Assembly (NCBI GenBank): GCA_009786295.1 | Contig: WQTN01000132.1 | Coordinates: 1-16,972, forward strand | DNA length: 16,972 bases | Source of the DNA: Methanomassiliicoccaceae archaeon | GTDB lineage: Archaea > Thermoplasmatota > Thermoplasmata > Methanomassiliicoccales > Methanomethylophilaceae | Reading direction: 5' to 3' | Part shown: one piece after another, positions 7,626 through 14,763 of the stretch | Position numbering within the stretch: position 1 is the first letter of the stretch | Layout of the letters: each line of letters opens with the position of its first letter | Notes under the pieces: generated by a model | Told to the model about the DNA's origin: nothing | Databases searched by the model: none | The model's input: the letters and a program-made list of their open reading frames with translations, nothing else | Position numbers and translations under genes: made by a program

Positions 7626-7814
7626 ATGCCTTCATCCCTCAGAAGATGCGCTTCGTGCGGAAGATACACAACAAAAGATTCCTGCCCATCCTGCAGATCT
7701 GCTGCTGTATGCCCTGCCCCGACAAAATTCTCCCCTGACGACCGTTACGGAGAGTACAGGAGAAAAGCGATAATAGAGGAGTACGGAGAGAATGGAAAGC
7801 ATAATCGTCTATGA
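7626..7814 (+). CDS. nop10: H/ACA RNP protein Nop10
   Basis: 62 residues. The N-terminal zinc ribbon has C8xxC11 and C20xxC23 (RRCASCGRYTTKDSCPSC), followed by PAPTKFSPDDRYGEYRRKA, the hallmark Nop10 linker and helix that packs on the Cbf5 active-site face. It belongs to the H/ACA ribonucleoprotein (Cbf5, Gar1, L7Ae, Nop10) that makes guide-directed pseudouridines in rRNA. It starts 2 bases after aIF2-alpha, and its last 23 bases overlap the next gene in another frame, so the two are likely coupled. Confidence 0.95.
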   Translation: MPSSLRRCASCGRYTTKDSCPSCRSAAVCPAPTKFSPDDRYGEYRRKAIIEEYGENGKHNRL

Positions 7815-8535
7815 CAGCAAACCTTCTCTGAAAGATCCCATCTTCATCGAGTGTCTGCCCGGGATCGGGAATGTCGGCAAGACCGCAGGCGACTTCGTGG
7901 CCGATTCTTTGAATGCGAAGAGATTCGCAACCATCTATTCCTTACATTTTCCTTCACAAGTGCTCCTGAATGAGGAGAACATCGTGGAACTCATGAACAA
8001 CCAGCTCTGGTACGCAAAAGATGTCAACGGAAGAGATATAGTATTCTTAAGAGGAGATTGTCAAAGTTCCACTCAGGAAGGGCAATTCGAACTCTGCAAG
8101 GAGATCTTGGACATCCTTATGGAATACGGGGTATCAGAGATCATCACTCTGGGGGGATACGGTACCGGTCAGATCGTCGAGGAGTCCCGCGTGTTCGGGG
8201 CTGTGTCCGACCTCAAGATGAAGAAACGGTATGAGAAGTACGGCGTGGAATTCTCTCCCGGCGACCCTTCTGCAGGAATAATCGGCGCCAGCGGGTTGTT
8301 CGTGGGATTCGGGAAGATATACAATATTCCTTCCATATGCTTAATGGGAGAGACATCCGGATACTTCGTCGACCACAAGAGCGCAATGGCAATGGTCTGC
8401 GTACTGATGAAGAAATTGGGCGTGGACCTTGATCTTAAAGAGCTTCAGGACAAGTCCGAACAAATCGATGAGCTTACTGCGAAGGTCAAAGAGATGGGGG
8501 AGCGCGACCGCCCCGATCTGGGCTACATCGGATGA
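7792..8535 (+). CDS. Proteasome assembly chaperone family protein (PAC2 / PbaB-like)
   Basis: 247 residues. The PAC2-family pattern is clear: PIFIECLPGIGNVGKTAGDFVADSL near the N-terminus, then SQVLLNEENIVELM, an inner IITLGGYGTG glycine turn, GASGLFVGF, and CLMGETSGYFVDHKSA near residue 200. The C-terminal ~30 residues are charged and helical (ELTAKVKEMG). In archaea the relatives PbaA/PbaB help assemble or regulate the 20S proteasome; membership in this COG, next to nop10 and eif2a, is a conserved neighbourhood. Its start lies inside nop10 (overlap 7792-7814). It is the last gene of the operon, about 50 bases before the tRNA. The precise partner is an inference from the family. Confidence 0.87.
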   Translation: MESIIVYDSKPSLKDPIFIECLPGIGNVGKTAGDFVADSLNAKRFATIYSLHFPSQVLLNEENIVELMNNQLWYAKDVNGRDIVFLRGDCQSSTQEGQFELCKEILDILMEYGVSEIITLGGYGTGQIVEESRVFGAVSDLKMKKRYEKYGVEFSPGDPSAGIIGASGLFVGFGKIYNIPSICLMGETSGYFVDHKSAMAMVCVLMKKLGVDLDLKELQDKSEQIDELTAKVKEMGERDRPDLGYIG

Positions 8536-8554
8536 TTTTTCTGATGTGATTACA

Positions 8555-8562
8555 TTTAAATA
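8555..8562 (+). promoter_or_regulatory. TATA box of the tRNA-Tyr gene
   Basis: TTTAAATA is centred about 26 bases before the first tRNA base (8585). It lies within the 12-mer CATTTAAATAGC, which also occurs at 16537-16548 in the promoter of the membrane-complex gene. Confidence 0.65.
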
Positions 8563-8584
8563 GCCTATCCTTTATCCTGTTTTA

Positions 8585-8696
8585 CCCCACCTAGCTCAGC
8601 CTGGCTAGAGCGGCTGACTGTAGAGTGTTCTCGGAGGAATCCGATACAGCCGCTGAAATCAGCAGGTCCCCTGTTCAAATCAGGGGGTGGGGACCA
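8585..8696 (+). tRNA. tRNA-Tyr (GTA), intron-containing, CCA encoded
   Basis: A full cloverleaf can be drawn. Acceptor CCCCACC (8585-8591) pairs perfectly with GGTGGGG (8686-8692). The D stem is GCTC/GAGC (8594-8597 with 8608-8611) with GG in the loop. The anticodon stem is GCTGA (8613-8617) with TCAGC (8659-8663), the loop CT-GTA-G, anticodon GTA at 8620-8622. The T stem is CCCTG/CAGGG (8669-8673 with 8681-8685) with TTCAAAT. Discriminator A8693 and CCA 8694-8696 are encoded. C1:G72 with A73 is the archaeal tRNA-Tyr identity. The loop is interrupted by an intron after position 37. A T6 run at 8716-8721 is a likely terminator. Confidence 0.95.
8624..8657 (+). other. Archaeal tRNA intron in tRNA-Tyr
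   Basis: About 34 nt at the canonical 37/38 site; the exact edge is ambiguous by an A on either side. Intron TACAG (8645-8649) can pair with CTGTA (8618-8622), which includes the anticodon. TCGG/CCGA (8631-8634 with 8641-8644) forms an inner hairpin. This resembles the bulge-helix-bulge fold cut by the archaeal splicing endonuclease. Confidence 0.85.
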
Positions 8697-8715
8697 TCTC
8701 AATCTGGCTAACAGG

Positions 8716-8721
8716 TTTTTT
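8716..8721 (+). terminator. T6 terminator after tRNA-Tyr
   Basis: Six consecutive T residues 20 bases after the encoded CCA, and no gene until 8797. This fits intrinsic oligo-T termination by archaeal RNA polymerase. Confidence 0.5.
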
Positions 8722-8767
8722 GACGAAATTCAAACGAAGAAGATCCAAAGCGACTGCAGAAAGTAAT

Positions 8768-8775
8768 TTTATATT
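8768..8775 (+). promoter_or_regulatory. TATA box of the split-barrel protein gene
   Basis: TTTATATT is centred about 26 bases before ATG 8797, predicting a leaderless transcript. Confidence 0.6.
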
Positions 8776-8796
8776 TTCACAAAGCAATGAATCGCT

Positions 8797-9216
8797 ATGA
8801 GGAATGCAGAGCAGACAATAGGCAACCTGATAGACAAACAGAAGTTTTCTTTCATCGGCTCCGTTGATGAGGACGGCTATCCCAATATGAAGGCCATGCT
8901 GGCCCCGAGAAAAAGAGAAGGCCTCAAGACCTTCTTCTTTACAACGAACACCTCTTCCATGCGGGTATCGCAGTACCGTAAAGAACCGAAAGCGTGCATT
9001 TACTTCTACGACGGCAGATTCTTCCGAGGCGTTATGCTGAAAGGCACAATGGAGGTCTTGGAAGACAAAGCAAGCAAAGAAATGATCTGGAGAGAAGGCG
9101 ACACCATGTACTACTCAAAAGGGGTCACCGACCCGGACTATTGTGTTTTGAAGTTCACAGCTGACTCCGGCAGATCTTACGGCAATTTCAGATCAGAGGA
9201 TTTCACGATCGAATAA
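8797..9216 (+). CDS. Pyridoxamine 5'-phosphate oxidase-like (FMN split-barrel) protein
   Basis: 139 residues with the split-barrel pattern of small PNPOx-like flavoproteins: KFSFIGSVDEDGYPNMKAML, then FFFTTNTSSMRVSQYRKEPKACIYFYD, then GVMLKGTMEVLED and a short C-terminal strand. The TTNTSSMRVSQ region is where such proteins bind FMN or F420 phosphate. Relatives include the general-stress protein 26 group; the substrate is unknown, and true pyridoxamine oxidase activity is unlikely in a protein this short. The start at ATG 8797 is fixed by the TATA box ~26 bases upstream. It is a stand-alone gene between the tRNA and an acetyltransferase with its own promoter. Fold confident, reaction not. Confidence 0.8.
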   Translation: MRNAEQTIGNLIDKQKFSFIGSVDEDGYPNMKAMLAPRKREGLKTFFFTTNTSSMRVSQYRKEPKACIYFYDGRFFRGVMLKGTMEVLEDKASKEMIWREGDTMYYSKGVTDPDYCVLKFTADSGRSYGNFRSEDFTIE

Positions 9217-9258
9217 CGGCGAGACCGCAACGTCAATCAAAGCTGCTCAGCCACATAA

Positions 9259-9272
9259 GGGTTAATTAACCC
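9259..9272 (+). promoter_or_regulatory. Palindromic TATA element of the acetyltransferase gene
   Basis: A perfect 14-base palindrome, GGGTTAATTAACCC, has the TATA-like core TTAATTAA in its centre. The centre is 25-26 bases before ATG 9291, so it is the likely TATA box of a leaderless gene. The GGG/CCC arms would suit a dimeric repressor that competes with TBP. Confidence 0.55.
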
Positions 9273-9290
9273 CGTATTCAATGGCCTTTC

Positions 9291-9860
9291 ATGGAAAAGC
9301 CCTCGGTTTGGGACATACTCCGTTCGGGAAAAGCAGTGGGAGCAGATACCCCCGGCCATGATGTTTACAACAGAGCACTGGAAGAATGTATTGAAAAGAG
9401 GCGCAGATACAACACATTGCCGCTCACTTCCGAGGAGAGAAGGGCAGCGCTCTCTGACCTATTTGGTTATGAGGTCGATGAACGCACGAAGGTCGTTCCT
9501 CCGATCCATTGCGATCTGGGATTCAACATCAAACTCGGAAAGAACGTACTGATCAACTACAACTGCATCCTTCTGGATACCGGCGAGATATCCATCGGAG
9601 ATAATACTCTCATAGGTCCGGGAACGATGATCGTTACAGCCAATCATCCATTTGAAGCAGAAAAAAGAAGGGATTGGTCTGTGTCCTGTCTCCCGATAAA
9701 GATAGAAGAAGATGTTTGGGTAGGCGCGGGAGCCGTTATCCTTCCGGGTGTGACGATCGGGGCCCGCTCCATTATCGGAGCAGGTTCCGTTGTCACTAAG
9801 GACGTCGCTCCCGACACCGTTGTTGCCGGAAACCCTGCTAGAGTTCTCAGAACACAGTAA
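9291..9860 (+). CDS. Sugar O-acetyltransferase (maltose/galactoside acetyltransferase type, left-handed beta-helix)
   Basis: 189 residues, the standard length of the Maa/LacA/NodL group. An N-terminal helical cap (residues ~20-55, with DVYNRALEECIEKRRRYN) is followed by hexapeptide repeats from ~70 to 185 (NIKLGKNVLINYN, GEISIGDNTLIGPG, IKIEEDVWVGAGAVILPGVTIGARSIIGAGSVVTKDV). The catalytic histidine is H119 in VTANHP. The tail ends in AGNPARVLR, typical of the family. These enzymes move acetyl from acetyl-CoA to a sugar or glycoside hydroxyl; the true acceptor cannot be read. Its stop (9858-9860) directly abuts the stop of the convergent ABC permease, with no intervening base. Acetyltransferases of this kind travel widely between lineages, so transfer from bacteria is plausible but not shown. 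Confidence 0.9.
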   Translation: MEKPSVWDILRSGKAVGADTPGHDVYNRALEECIEKRRRYNTLPLTSEERRAALSDLFGYEVDERTKVVPPIHCDLGFNIKLGKNVLINYNCILLDTGEISIGDNTLIGPGTMIVTANHPFEAEKRRDWSVSCLPIKIEEDVWVGAGAVILPGVTIGARSIIGAGSVVTKDVAPDTVVAGNPARVLRTQ

Positions 9861-10631
9861 TCACATCTCTTTTCTGATAAAGAGAACCCACGAGAGGATT
9901 GTGGCCACTGCGCCCCACATGATCATTGTGAGGATTCCATACACTAGTTCAAAATCAATAAGTAAGTTATCAATATTAGGGATGCAGAGGAACACCGAAT
10001 AATATGCATAATCAAGCATGTACCACGGCATTTCTCCTGTGGACAAGTATATCGATCCGCTAATAATCGATATCAGAAGAAACATTGTCACAAATGTCAT
10101 TATCGCCGCTGTACCGGCCTTTTTCATTGTCACGCTAAACACAGATGCCAGCGCAGAAGCGGCAAAGAGGAATAGTATGATTGTTCCAAACGACGCAATA
10201 TATCCGCTTATGGCTGGACCATCATCGAAGAATGGAAATGTCACGCCTATTGCGACATAATATCCCATTAAAACCACCGCTTCCATGATGAAACATCCTA
10301 TGAACTTGCCAATGAATATCGTGGTCTTCTTCACGGGTCTAGTAAAGAGTATTAATGCGGTCCTCTCTTCAAACTCAGACACATAGGTGGATGATGCAAA
10401 AAGCGTTACAGCGATAATCACCAGAATATTGAGAGACCCTAAGTGAGTCGACAGAAAATCTATCGCACTGTGCCACGACTCATTAAAAATGTACGGGAGG
10501 AAGGAGGCAAGTATGAACATCGCCGCAGCAATTACCACATATATCAGAAGTCTCTTCCCACGAATGAATTTCCTTATCTCGTTCTTTGTTATCACTAATA
10601 TCTGTCTTAAATCGTCTGCTTCTACGTACAT
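9861..10631 (-). CDS. ABC-2 type transporter permease
   Basis: 256 residues with six predicted membrane helices at roughly 28-50, 67-85, 108-130, 142-165, 170-195 and 228-250. A cytoplasmic N-terminal segment of ~25 residues and the loop EFEERTALILFTRPVKKTTIF between helices 2 and 3 are typical of ABC-2 membrane proteins (NatB/YhaP-like), which pair with a separate ATPase for export. Its ATG overlaps the stop of the ATPase gene (TAATG on the minus strand), so the two form a translationally coupled export unit. The substrate (drug, lipid or peptide) is not evident. Confidence 0.85.
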   Translation of the reverse strand: MYVEADDLRQILVITKNEIRKFIRGKRLLIYVVIAAAMFILASFLPYIFNESWHSAIDFLSTHLGSLNILVIIAVTLFASSTYVSEFEERTALILFTRPVKKTTIFIGKFIGCFIMEAVVLMGYYVAIGVTFPFFDDGPAISGYIASFGTIILFLFAASALASVFSVTMKKAGTAAIMTFVTMFLLISIISGSIYLSTGEMPWYMLDYAYYSVFLCIPNIDNLLIDFELVYGILTMIMWGAVATILSWVLFIRKEM

Positions 10632-11569
10632 TATCTCGACTCCGCAATTAAATTGAGGTAGGTTGTCTCAAGCGTGCCCTGCTCAGATAGTTCATATATT
10701 CCGACATTCAGCAGACCCAGATCGCTGAACAGCTTTGCTTTTGCATTCGCATCTCCTTTGAACCTAATCTCGATATCGTTGCCGAGCCGTTCTGCCGAGA
10801 CCACATTCTGCAATGCAGAGATTCTGCCAAGAAGATCTTGTGTCGGTGTTCCATTAAGCTTTACAGTGATTCTTCTGGTATCGTCCGTCTTTATCACATT
10901 GTCAATGTCATCGTGCACAAGAAGCGCACCGTGGTTGATTATGGCTACTCTGTCGCAGAGGTCTCCGACCTCATACAGGAGGTGGGAACTCATCAAGACT
11001 GTCAGACTCTTTTCGTTCCTGAGGTTTTTCAGTATCTCTCGAGTCTCTGCCATCCCTCTCGGATCAAGACCCGATGTAGGTTCGTCAAGTATGATTATGC
11101 TTGGGCTGTTCATAAGCGCCTGACCTAGAGCGATTCTCTGTCTCATTCCTTTAGAAAATGTCCCAATGCGTTTGTCTGCCCATTCCGTCATCTTGACTTT
11201 TTCAAGAATAATGTCTGTTTCGCTTTTTATCGCTTCGTGGCTCATGCCCAGTATCTCTCCGATATACTTCATCGTCTCTATCGGCGTGAGGTATGTGTAG
11301 AACTCCGGTGTCTCTACCACGGTTCCGACGTTTGACAGTGCTTCCTTAGGATCCTTGACCACATCCACTCCATTGAGATAAGCGTTCCCTGAAGTGGCGT
11401 TTATCAGATGTGTCAGTATCTTCAGCGTGGTGCTTTTACCGGCACCGTTAGGCCCCAAAAACCCCGTGAAACTATTCTTTCTTATATTGAGATCCAGATT
11501 GTTAACGGCAACAAACTGACCGTATTCCCTTCGTAGATCAACAATCTCAATAGGACTATCAGATGGCAT
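10631..11569 (-). CDS. ABC transporter ATP-binding protein (ABC-2 exporter)
   Basis: 312 residues. Walker A GPNGAGKST at 39-47, Q-loop region VETPEFYTYLTP, signature FSKGMRQRIALGQAL, Walker B IIILDEPTSGLDPRG and the switch histidine in SSHLLYEVGDLCD. About 80 C-terminal residues form the extra domain seen in ABC-2/DRA-type exporters, including VKLNGTPTQDLLGRISAL. It powers the permease encoded directly downstream, with a 1-base overlap. It begins at ATG 11569, with the minus-strand TATA-like box AAATATA ~24 bases upstream, consistent with leaderless transcription separate from the PHP gene ending at 11628. Confidence 0.92.
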   Translation of the reverse strand: MPSDSPIEIVDLRREYGQFVAVNNLDLNIRKNSFTGFLGPNGAGKSTTLKILTHLINATSGNAYLNGVDVVKDPKEALSNVGTVVETPEFYTYLTPIETMKYIGEILGMSHEAIKSETDIILEKVKMTEWADKRIGTFSKGMRQRIALGQALMNSPSIIILDEPTSGLDPRGMAETREILKNLRNEKSLTVLMSSHLLYEVGDLCDRVAIINHGALLVHDDIDNVIKTDDTRRITVKLNGTPTQDLLGRISALQNVVSAERLGNDIEIRFKGDANAKAKLFSDLGLLNVGIYELSEQGTLETTYLNLIAESR

Positions 11570-11589
11570 ATATTACTCAATACACAATC

Positions 11590-11596
11590 TATATTT
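11590..11596 (-). promoter_or_regulatory. TATA box of the ABC exporter operon
   Basis: On the minus strand AAATATA is centred ~24 bases before ATG 11569, in an AT-rich 58-base gap after the PHP gene. Confidence 0.5.
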
Positions 11597-11627
11597 CAAC
11601 CTATTCTGTGTTGATATGGCTAATCTC

Positions 11628-12533
11628 TTAGTTCCTCTTACTGATCTTCCTCTTTGTTCCGCGCTTGATTGTCATTGCCATTTGATATGACTGCACTCTG
11701 AGGACAGATGGTGTATGATCCAGGAAATGATAGAAAGATGTCAGGCCGGTGAGCGCCCTCCTCGGGAAATCCTTCTCTGAGCCCCTGACGGCGTTCTCTC
11801 CTTTGAGGATATTATTCAAAAAGCTTTCGACATCGTGCGCTTTTGATACTGTCACGACCGAGCCCAGGTCCTCTGCGATGTGTCCGTCGCTTCCGCCTGT
11901 TATCCCAAGCCCGTATTTCCTGAAGGACATTATCGCCTCGATGTTGTCCTCGCGGGTCATCCCGCCGCAGATCACCTCGTATGCATCCAGCCTGCTTATC
12001 GTTTCGTCGGAGAGGTATCCCTTCCTGTTGCATATCTCGACGCCTTTGTTCGATCCGAGATATCCCATAGGATGCGCTCCGGATACGACGCAGTTCTGAT
12101 CCTCCAGAAGATCTAGGAGTTTCTCGGTCGTGCAGTCTCTCAGAGCAAGCCACGGACATGCCTGCAGCCGCGGCCTGATGTTCTCCTGCCAAAAATCTCT
12201 GAGATCGTTGATTTCGTAGAAGTATGTGAGTATGTGCGGCCCGTCCGATGTGCTCACTTCCATTCCCGGAATGATGAACACGTCTTCTTTGTCCAGATCC
12301 ATTCCCTCAAGCGAACTTATCAGATTATGGTCGGTGACCGCTATCCCCACATTCCTTGATCTGGCGATCTCCAGCAGCCTTTTGATGCTGCTGTTCGAAT
12401 CGGAACAATCTGTATGAACGTGCATATCGGCACAAAGGCATCCTGCCTCCGCGATGCTTTCCCAGTCAGGGTTCTCGAACTTTATCCTCGGGCTGATGTT
12501 TGCCTGGTTCACCTCAGACACAGCGAGCGCCAT
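11628..12533 (-). CDS. PHP-domain metal-dependent phosphoesterase
   Basis: 301 residues. PHP motifs: ADMHVHTDCSD (H38, H40), AVTDHN (D68, H69), IPGMEVS (E92), SGAHP and GGSDGHIAEDLG near residue 215. These supply the metal ligands of polymerase-and-histidinol-phosphatase-type enzymes, which hydrolyse phosphoesters. The N-terminal ~30 residues precede the barrel, and the C-terminal ~45 form a basic tail ending KRGTKRKISKRN. The substrate is unknown. The gene overlaps the 3' end of the deaminase gene by 25 bases, so both are probably made from one transcript starting upstream of 13798. Confidence 0.85.
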   Translation of the reverse strand: MALAVSEVNQANISPRIKFENPDWESIAEAGCLCADMHVHTDCSDSNSSIKRLLEIARSRNVGIAVTDHNLISSLEGMDLDKEDVFIIPGMEVSTSDGPHILTYFYEINDLRDFWQENIRPRLQACPWLALRDCTTEKLLDLLEDQNCVVSGAHPMGYLGSNKGVEICNRKGYLSDETISRLDAYEVICGGMTREDNIEAIMSFRKYGLGITGGSDGHIAEDLGSVVTVSKAHDVESFLNNILKGENAVRGSEKDFPRRALTGLTSFYHFLDHTPSVLRVQSYQMAMTIKRGTKRKISKRN

Positions 12534-13798
12534 ATCTCCTCCGAACCCGACAGCACCTCTTTTTCATTGATGGTGGTCATCCTGCCGTTCTCCAGGACAA
12601 CATCTCCCTGGCACATCACTGTTTTCACATTAGAGGATGATCCGGAATAGACAATGTTCGATATCATGTTCTCGGGTAGCAGCGGCCTGAGGTTGGGCGC
12701 TCCGCCGTCAAGTATCACAATATCGGCATATTTTCCCGCTTCTATCGAACCGAGGGAATCCTGCATCCCTATTGCCTTCGCGGCGTTCACAGTGACAAAA
12801 TCCAAAAGTTCCTGCGCTTTTGCGACCGTCGGGTCCCATCTGCTGGACTTCTGAAGCAATCCCAGCGTTTTCATCTCGGCCATCAGGTCAAGGCTGTTGT
12901 TGGTCGTGCTCCCGTCCGTTCCGACCGTGACATTCACTCCGTATCTCTGGAACTCCGGTATCGGGGCCACCCCTCCAGTCGCCAACTTCATGTTGGAGAC
13001 CGGGCATGACGATATCGACATTCCGGCAGCTGCCATCAGCCTTACTTCGTTCATCGTCAGCCATGCCGAATGCGCAGCGATCGCATTCTTACCAAGAACG
13101 CCTATGTCGTTCAGCCATTCGGCAGGTCTCTTTCCAGTCTTCTTCCTGTGGTTGTTGACCTCTTCTCTGGTCTCCGAAAGATGGAACGTCAGCGGGATAT
13201 CCTTCTCATCGGAGAATTCCTTCGCACCTCTGCATGTCTCTTCATTGCAGACGTATACTCCCTGCAGCCCTACTCCGGGAACTATTTTCCTTTTGTTCTT
13301 GAAACCGTCATAGAATCTTTTGCAGTTCTGCAAAGGATTTCCCTTCTGGGTCGTCATTTCTTCATCGAGAACACACCAGCACAGGACCCCTCTTATCCCC
13401 GCTTCTGCGGTCGCCTTTGCGATGATGTCCTCAGAATAATAAAGGTCCACGAAGGTGGTCGTGCCGCTGCGGATCATCTCTGCGCATCCGATCTTCGTGC
13501 CTATCTCCAGGTCCCTGTCGGTCCTGTCCGAATCTATCCTGAACACCCTTTCAAGGAATTTGGGGAACGGGATATCATCGACGACGCCTTTCATAACGGT
13601 CATCGCGATGTGTGTATGGGTGTTTATCAGCCCGGGAATAACGATGTCTCCCGAAGCATCGATCTCTTTATCGGCCGCCCCCTTGTATCTTTCTCCGACG
13701 GAGACTATCCTCTCCCCGTCGATGACCGCATCGCCTCTGAGTATCCTTCTCTGGGAGTCCTGCGTGACAATCCATGCGTCCCTTACGGCTGTGATCAT
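12509..13798 (-). CDS. dadD: 5'-deoxyadenosine / SAH / MTA deaminase (DadD-type amidohydrolase)
   Basis: 429 residues of the amidohydrolase superfamily, subfamily of S-adenosylhomocysteine/methylthioadenosine deaminases. Metal ligands appear in GLINTHTHIAMT (H61, H63), LTFHLSETREEV, AIAAHSAWLT and VTVGTDGSTTNNSLDLM; the tail holds the small beta domain (GSIEAGKYADIVILD). In Methanocaldococcus the founding DadD deaminates 5'-deoxyadenosine, the by-product of radical-SAM enzymes, and also SAH and MTA; this assignment is by family resemblance. Methanogens make heavy use of radical-SAM chemistry, so recycling of 5'-deoxyadenosine fits. The start at 13798 is preceded on the minus strand by the AT-rich TTATTACATTAAATAA; the gene is divergent from the beta-lactamase-fold gene. 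Confidence 0.88.
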   Translation of the reverse strand: MITAVRDAWIVTQDSQRRILRGDAVIDGERIVSVGERYKGAADKEIDASGDIVIPGLINTHTHIAMTVMKGVVDDIPFPKFLERVFRIDSDRTDRDLEIGTKIGCAEMIRSGTTTFVDLYYSEDIIAKATAEAGIRGVLCWCVLDEEMTTQKGNPLQNCKRFYDGFKNKRKIVPGVGLQGVYVCNEETCRGAKEFSDEKDIPLTFHLSETREEVNNHRKKTGKRPAEWLNDIGVLGKNAIAAHSAWLTMNEVRLMAAAGMSISSCPVSNMKLATGGVAPIPEFQRYGVNVTVGTDGSTTNNSLDLMAEMKTLGLLQKSSRWDPTVAKAQELLDFVTVNAAKAIGMQDSLGSIEAGKYADIVILDGGAPNLRPLLPENMISNIVYSGSSSNVKTVMCQGDVVLENGRMTTINEKEVLSGSEEIWRSLCLR

Positions 13799-13848
13799 GC
13801 CTCTGGATTCTTATTTAATGTAATAACCGTTTCGCAGATTGAAAAAAA

Positions 13849-13856
13849 GATATAGC
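13849..13856 (+). promoter_or_regulatory. TATA box of the MBL-fold hydrolase gene
   Basis: GATATAGC following an A-tract is centred ~24 bases before ATG 13876. The 77-base interval also holds the divergent AT-rich promoter of dadD around 13811-13828. Confidence 0.5.
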
Positions 13857-13875
13857 GATACGTCCATCTGACTTT

Positions 13876-14712
13876 ATGGTGTTCCGAATGACATTCCTTG
13901 GTACCGGCGGCGGGAGGCACACCACCATGTATCAGACCCGCTCTACGGGAGGAATACTCGTGGAACACGGTGACGGGAAGCATTTGCACATAGATCCTGG
14001 GCCAGGGGCCCTGACCAATATGAAGAAGATACATTACGATCCTTCAAAAACGGATTCGTTGATCGTCTCTCATGCGCATCCCGACCATTATTCTGACGCT
14101 GAGTCTGTCATCGAGGGCATGACGTTCGGATGCTGGAAGAAAAGAGGGCATCTTTACGGCAGTCCCACTGTCATCAGGGGGGAAGGGGCACTGGGGCCCT
14201 GTATCTCGAAATATCATCTGGGGATCATCAGGGATGTGACCGTGCTTGAACCCGGCACCGTCATTGACATAGACGGCCTGAGGACGGAAGTGTGCAGAAC
14301 AGACCACAGCGACCCCACCAATGTTGGTTTCAGGTTCGACAGCGGCTGCGGCACCGTCTCCTACGTCAGCGATACTGGTTATTCTGAGGAAATCGCCCTG
14401 CAGCACAGAGGGAGCCGCGTGCTGATACTTCCGGTCACGACCCCTGACGACCTGCGGATACCTTACCACCTGTGCACGGAGGACGCTGCCGCTTTCATCG
14501 ATATCGTCAAGCCGGAGTTGGCGGTCTTCATCCATTTGGGAATAATGATGATCAAAAAAGACCCAAAAAAACAGGCATTGGAGGCAGAAAAAAGGACCGG
14601 AGTGAGAACAATATCCGTCCGGGACCTGGACATATTGGATATCGACAAAGCTATTTCCATATCGCAATCCAAAACATATGACGATGAGTGGATCCCCGAC
14701 AGCTCCCCCTGA
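13876..14712 (+). CDS. Metallo-beta-lactamase-fold hydrolase
   Basis: 278 residues. It starts FRMTFLGTGGGRH, a typical first strand of RNase Z/PhnP-like MBL proteins. The metal motif HAHPDHYSD (H66, H68, D70, H71) is followed by TDHSDP, YVSDTGYSEE (bridging Asp) and VFIHLG (last His). Residues ~80-110 hold an insert with GCWKKRGHLYG where RNase Z would carry its exosite, so tRNA 3' processing is not assured. Known relatives include RNase Z, cyclic-nucleotide phosphodiesterases and PhnP. The C-terminal ~45 residues look disordered or basic. The neighbouring cca gene is suggestive of a tRNA 3'-end role, but this is only context. The start at 13876 fits the TATA box; ATG 13888 is an alternative. 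Confidence 0.82.
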   Translation: MVFRMTFLGTGGGRHTTMYQTRSTGGILVEHGDGKHLHIDPGPGALTNMKKIHYDPSKTDSLIVSHAHPDHYSDAESVIEGMTFGCWKKRGHLYGSPTVIRGEGALGPCISKYHLGIIRDVTVLEPGTVIDIDGLRTEVCRTDHSDPTNVGFRFDSGCGTVSYVSDTGYSEEIALQHRGSRVLILPVTTPDDLRIPYHLCTEDAAAFIDIVKPELAVFIHLGIMMIKKDPKKQALEAEKRTGVRTISVRDLDILDIDKAISISQSKTYDDEWIPDSSP

Positions 14713-14734
14713 GAAGCGTTGTGTTTCGGACAAT

Positions 14735-14742
14735 GCTTAAAT
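14735..14742 (+). promoter_or_regulatory. TATA box of the CCA-adding enzyme gene
   Basis: GCTTAAAT is centred 25-26 bases before ATG 14764. It favours this ATG as the start of a leaderless mRNA over the ATG at 14719. Confidence 0.6.
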
Positions 14743-14763
14743 CCACAACGCGTATTTTCTTCA

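Noticed and set aside
11628..12533. Histidinol phosphatase or DNA polymerase X PHP assignment
   Set aside because: The protein has the general PHP motifs, but no polymerase domain and no histidine-biosynthesis neighbours, so only the fold is claimed.
14719..14763. Longer N-terminus for the CCA-adding enzyme
   Set aside because: It spans the TATA box, and archaeal homologues begin near the MSLESQ position.
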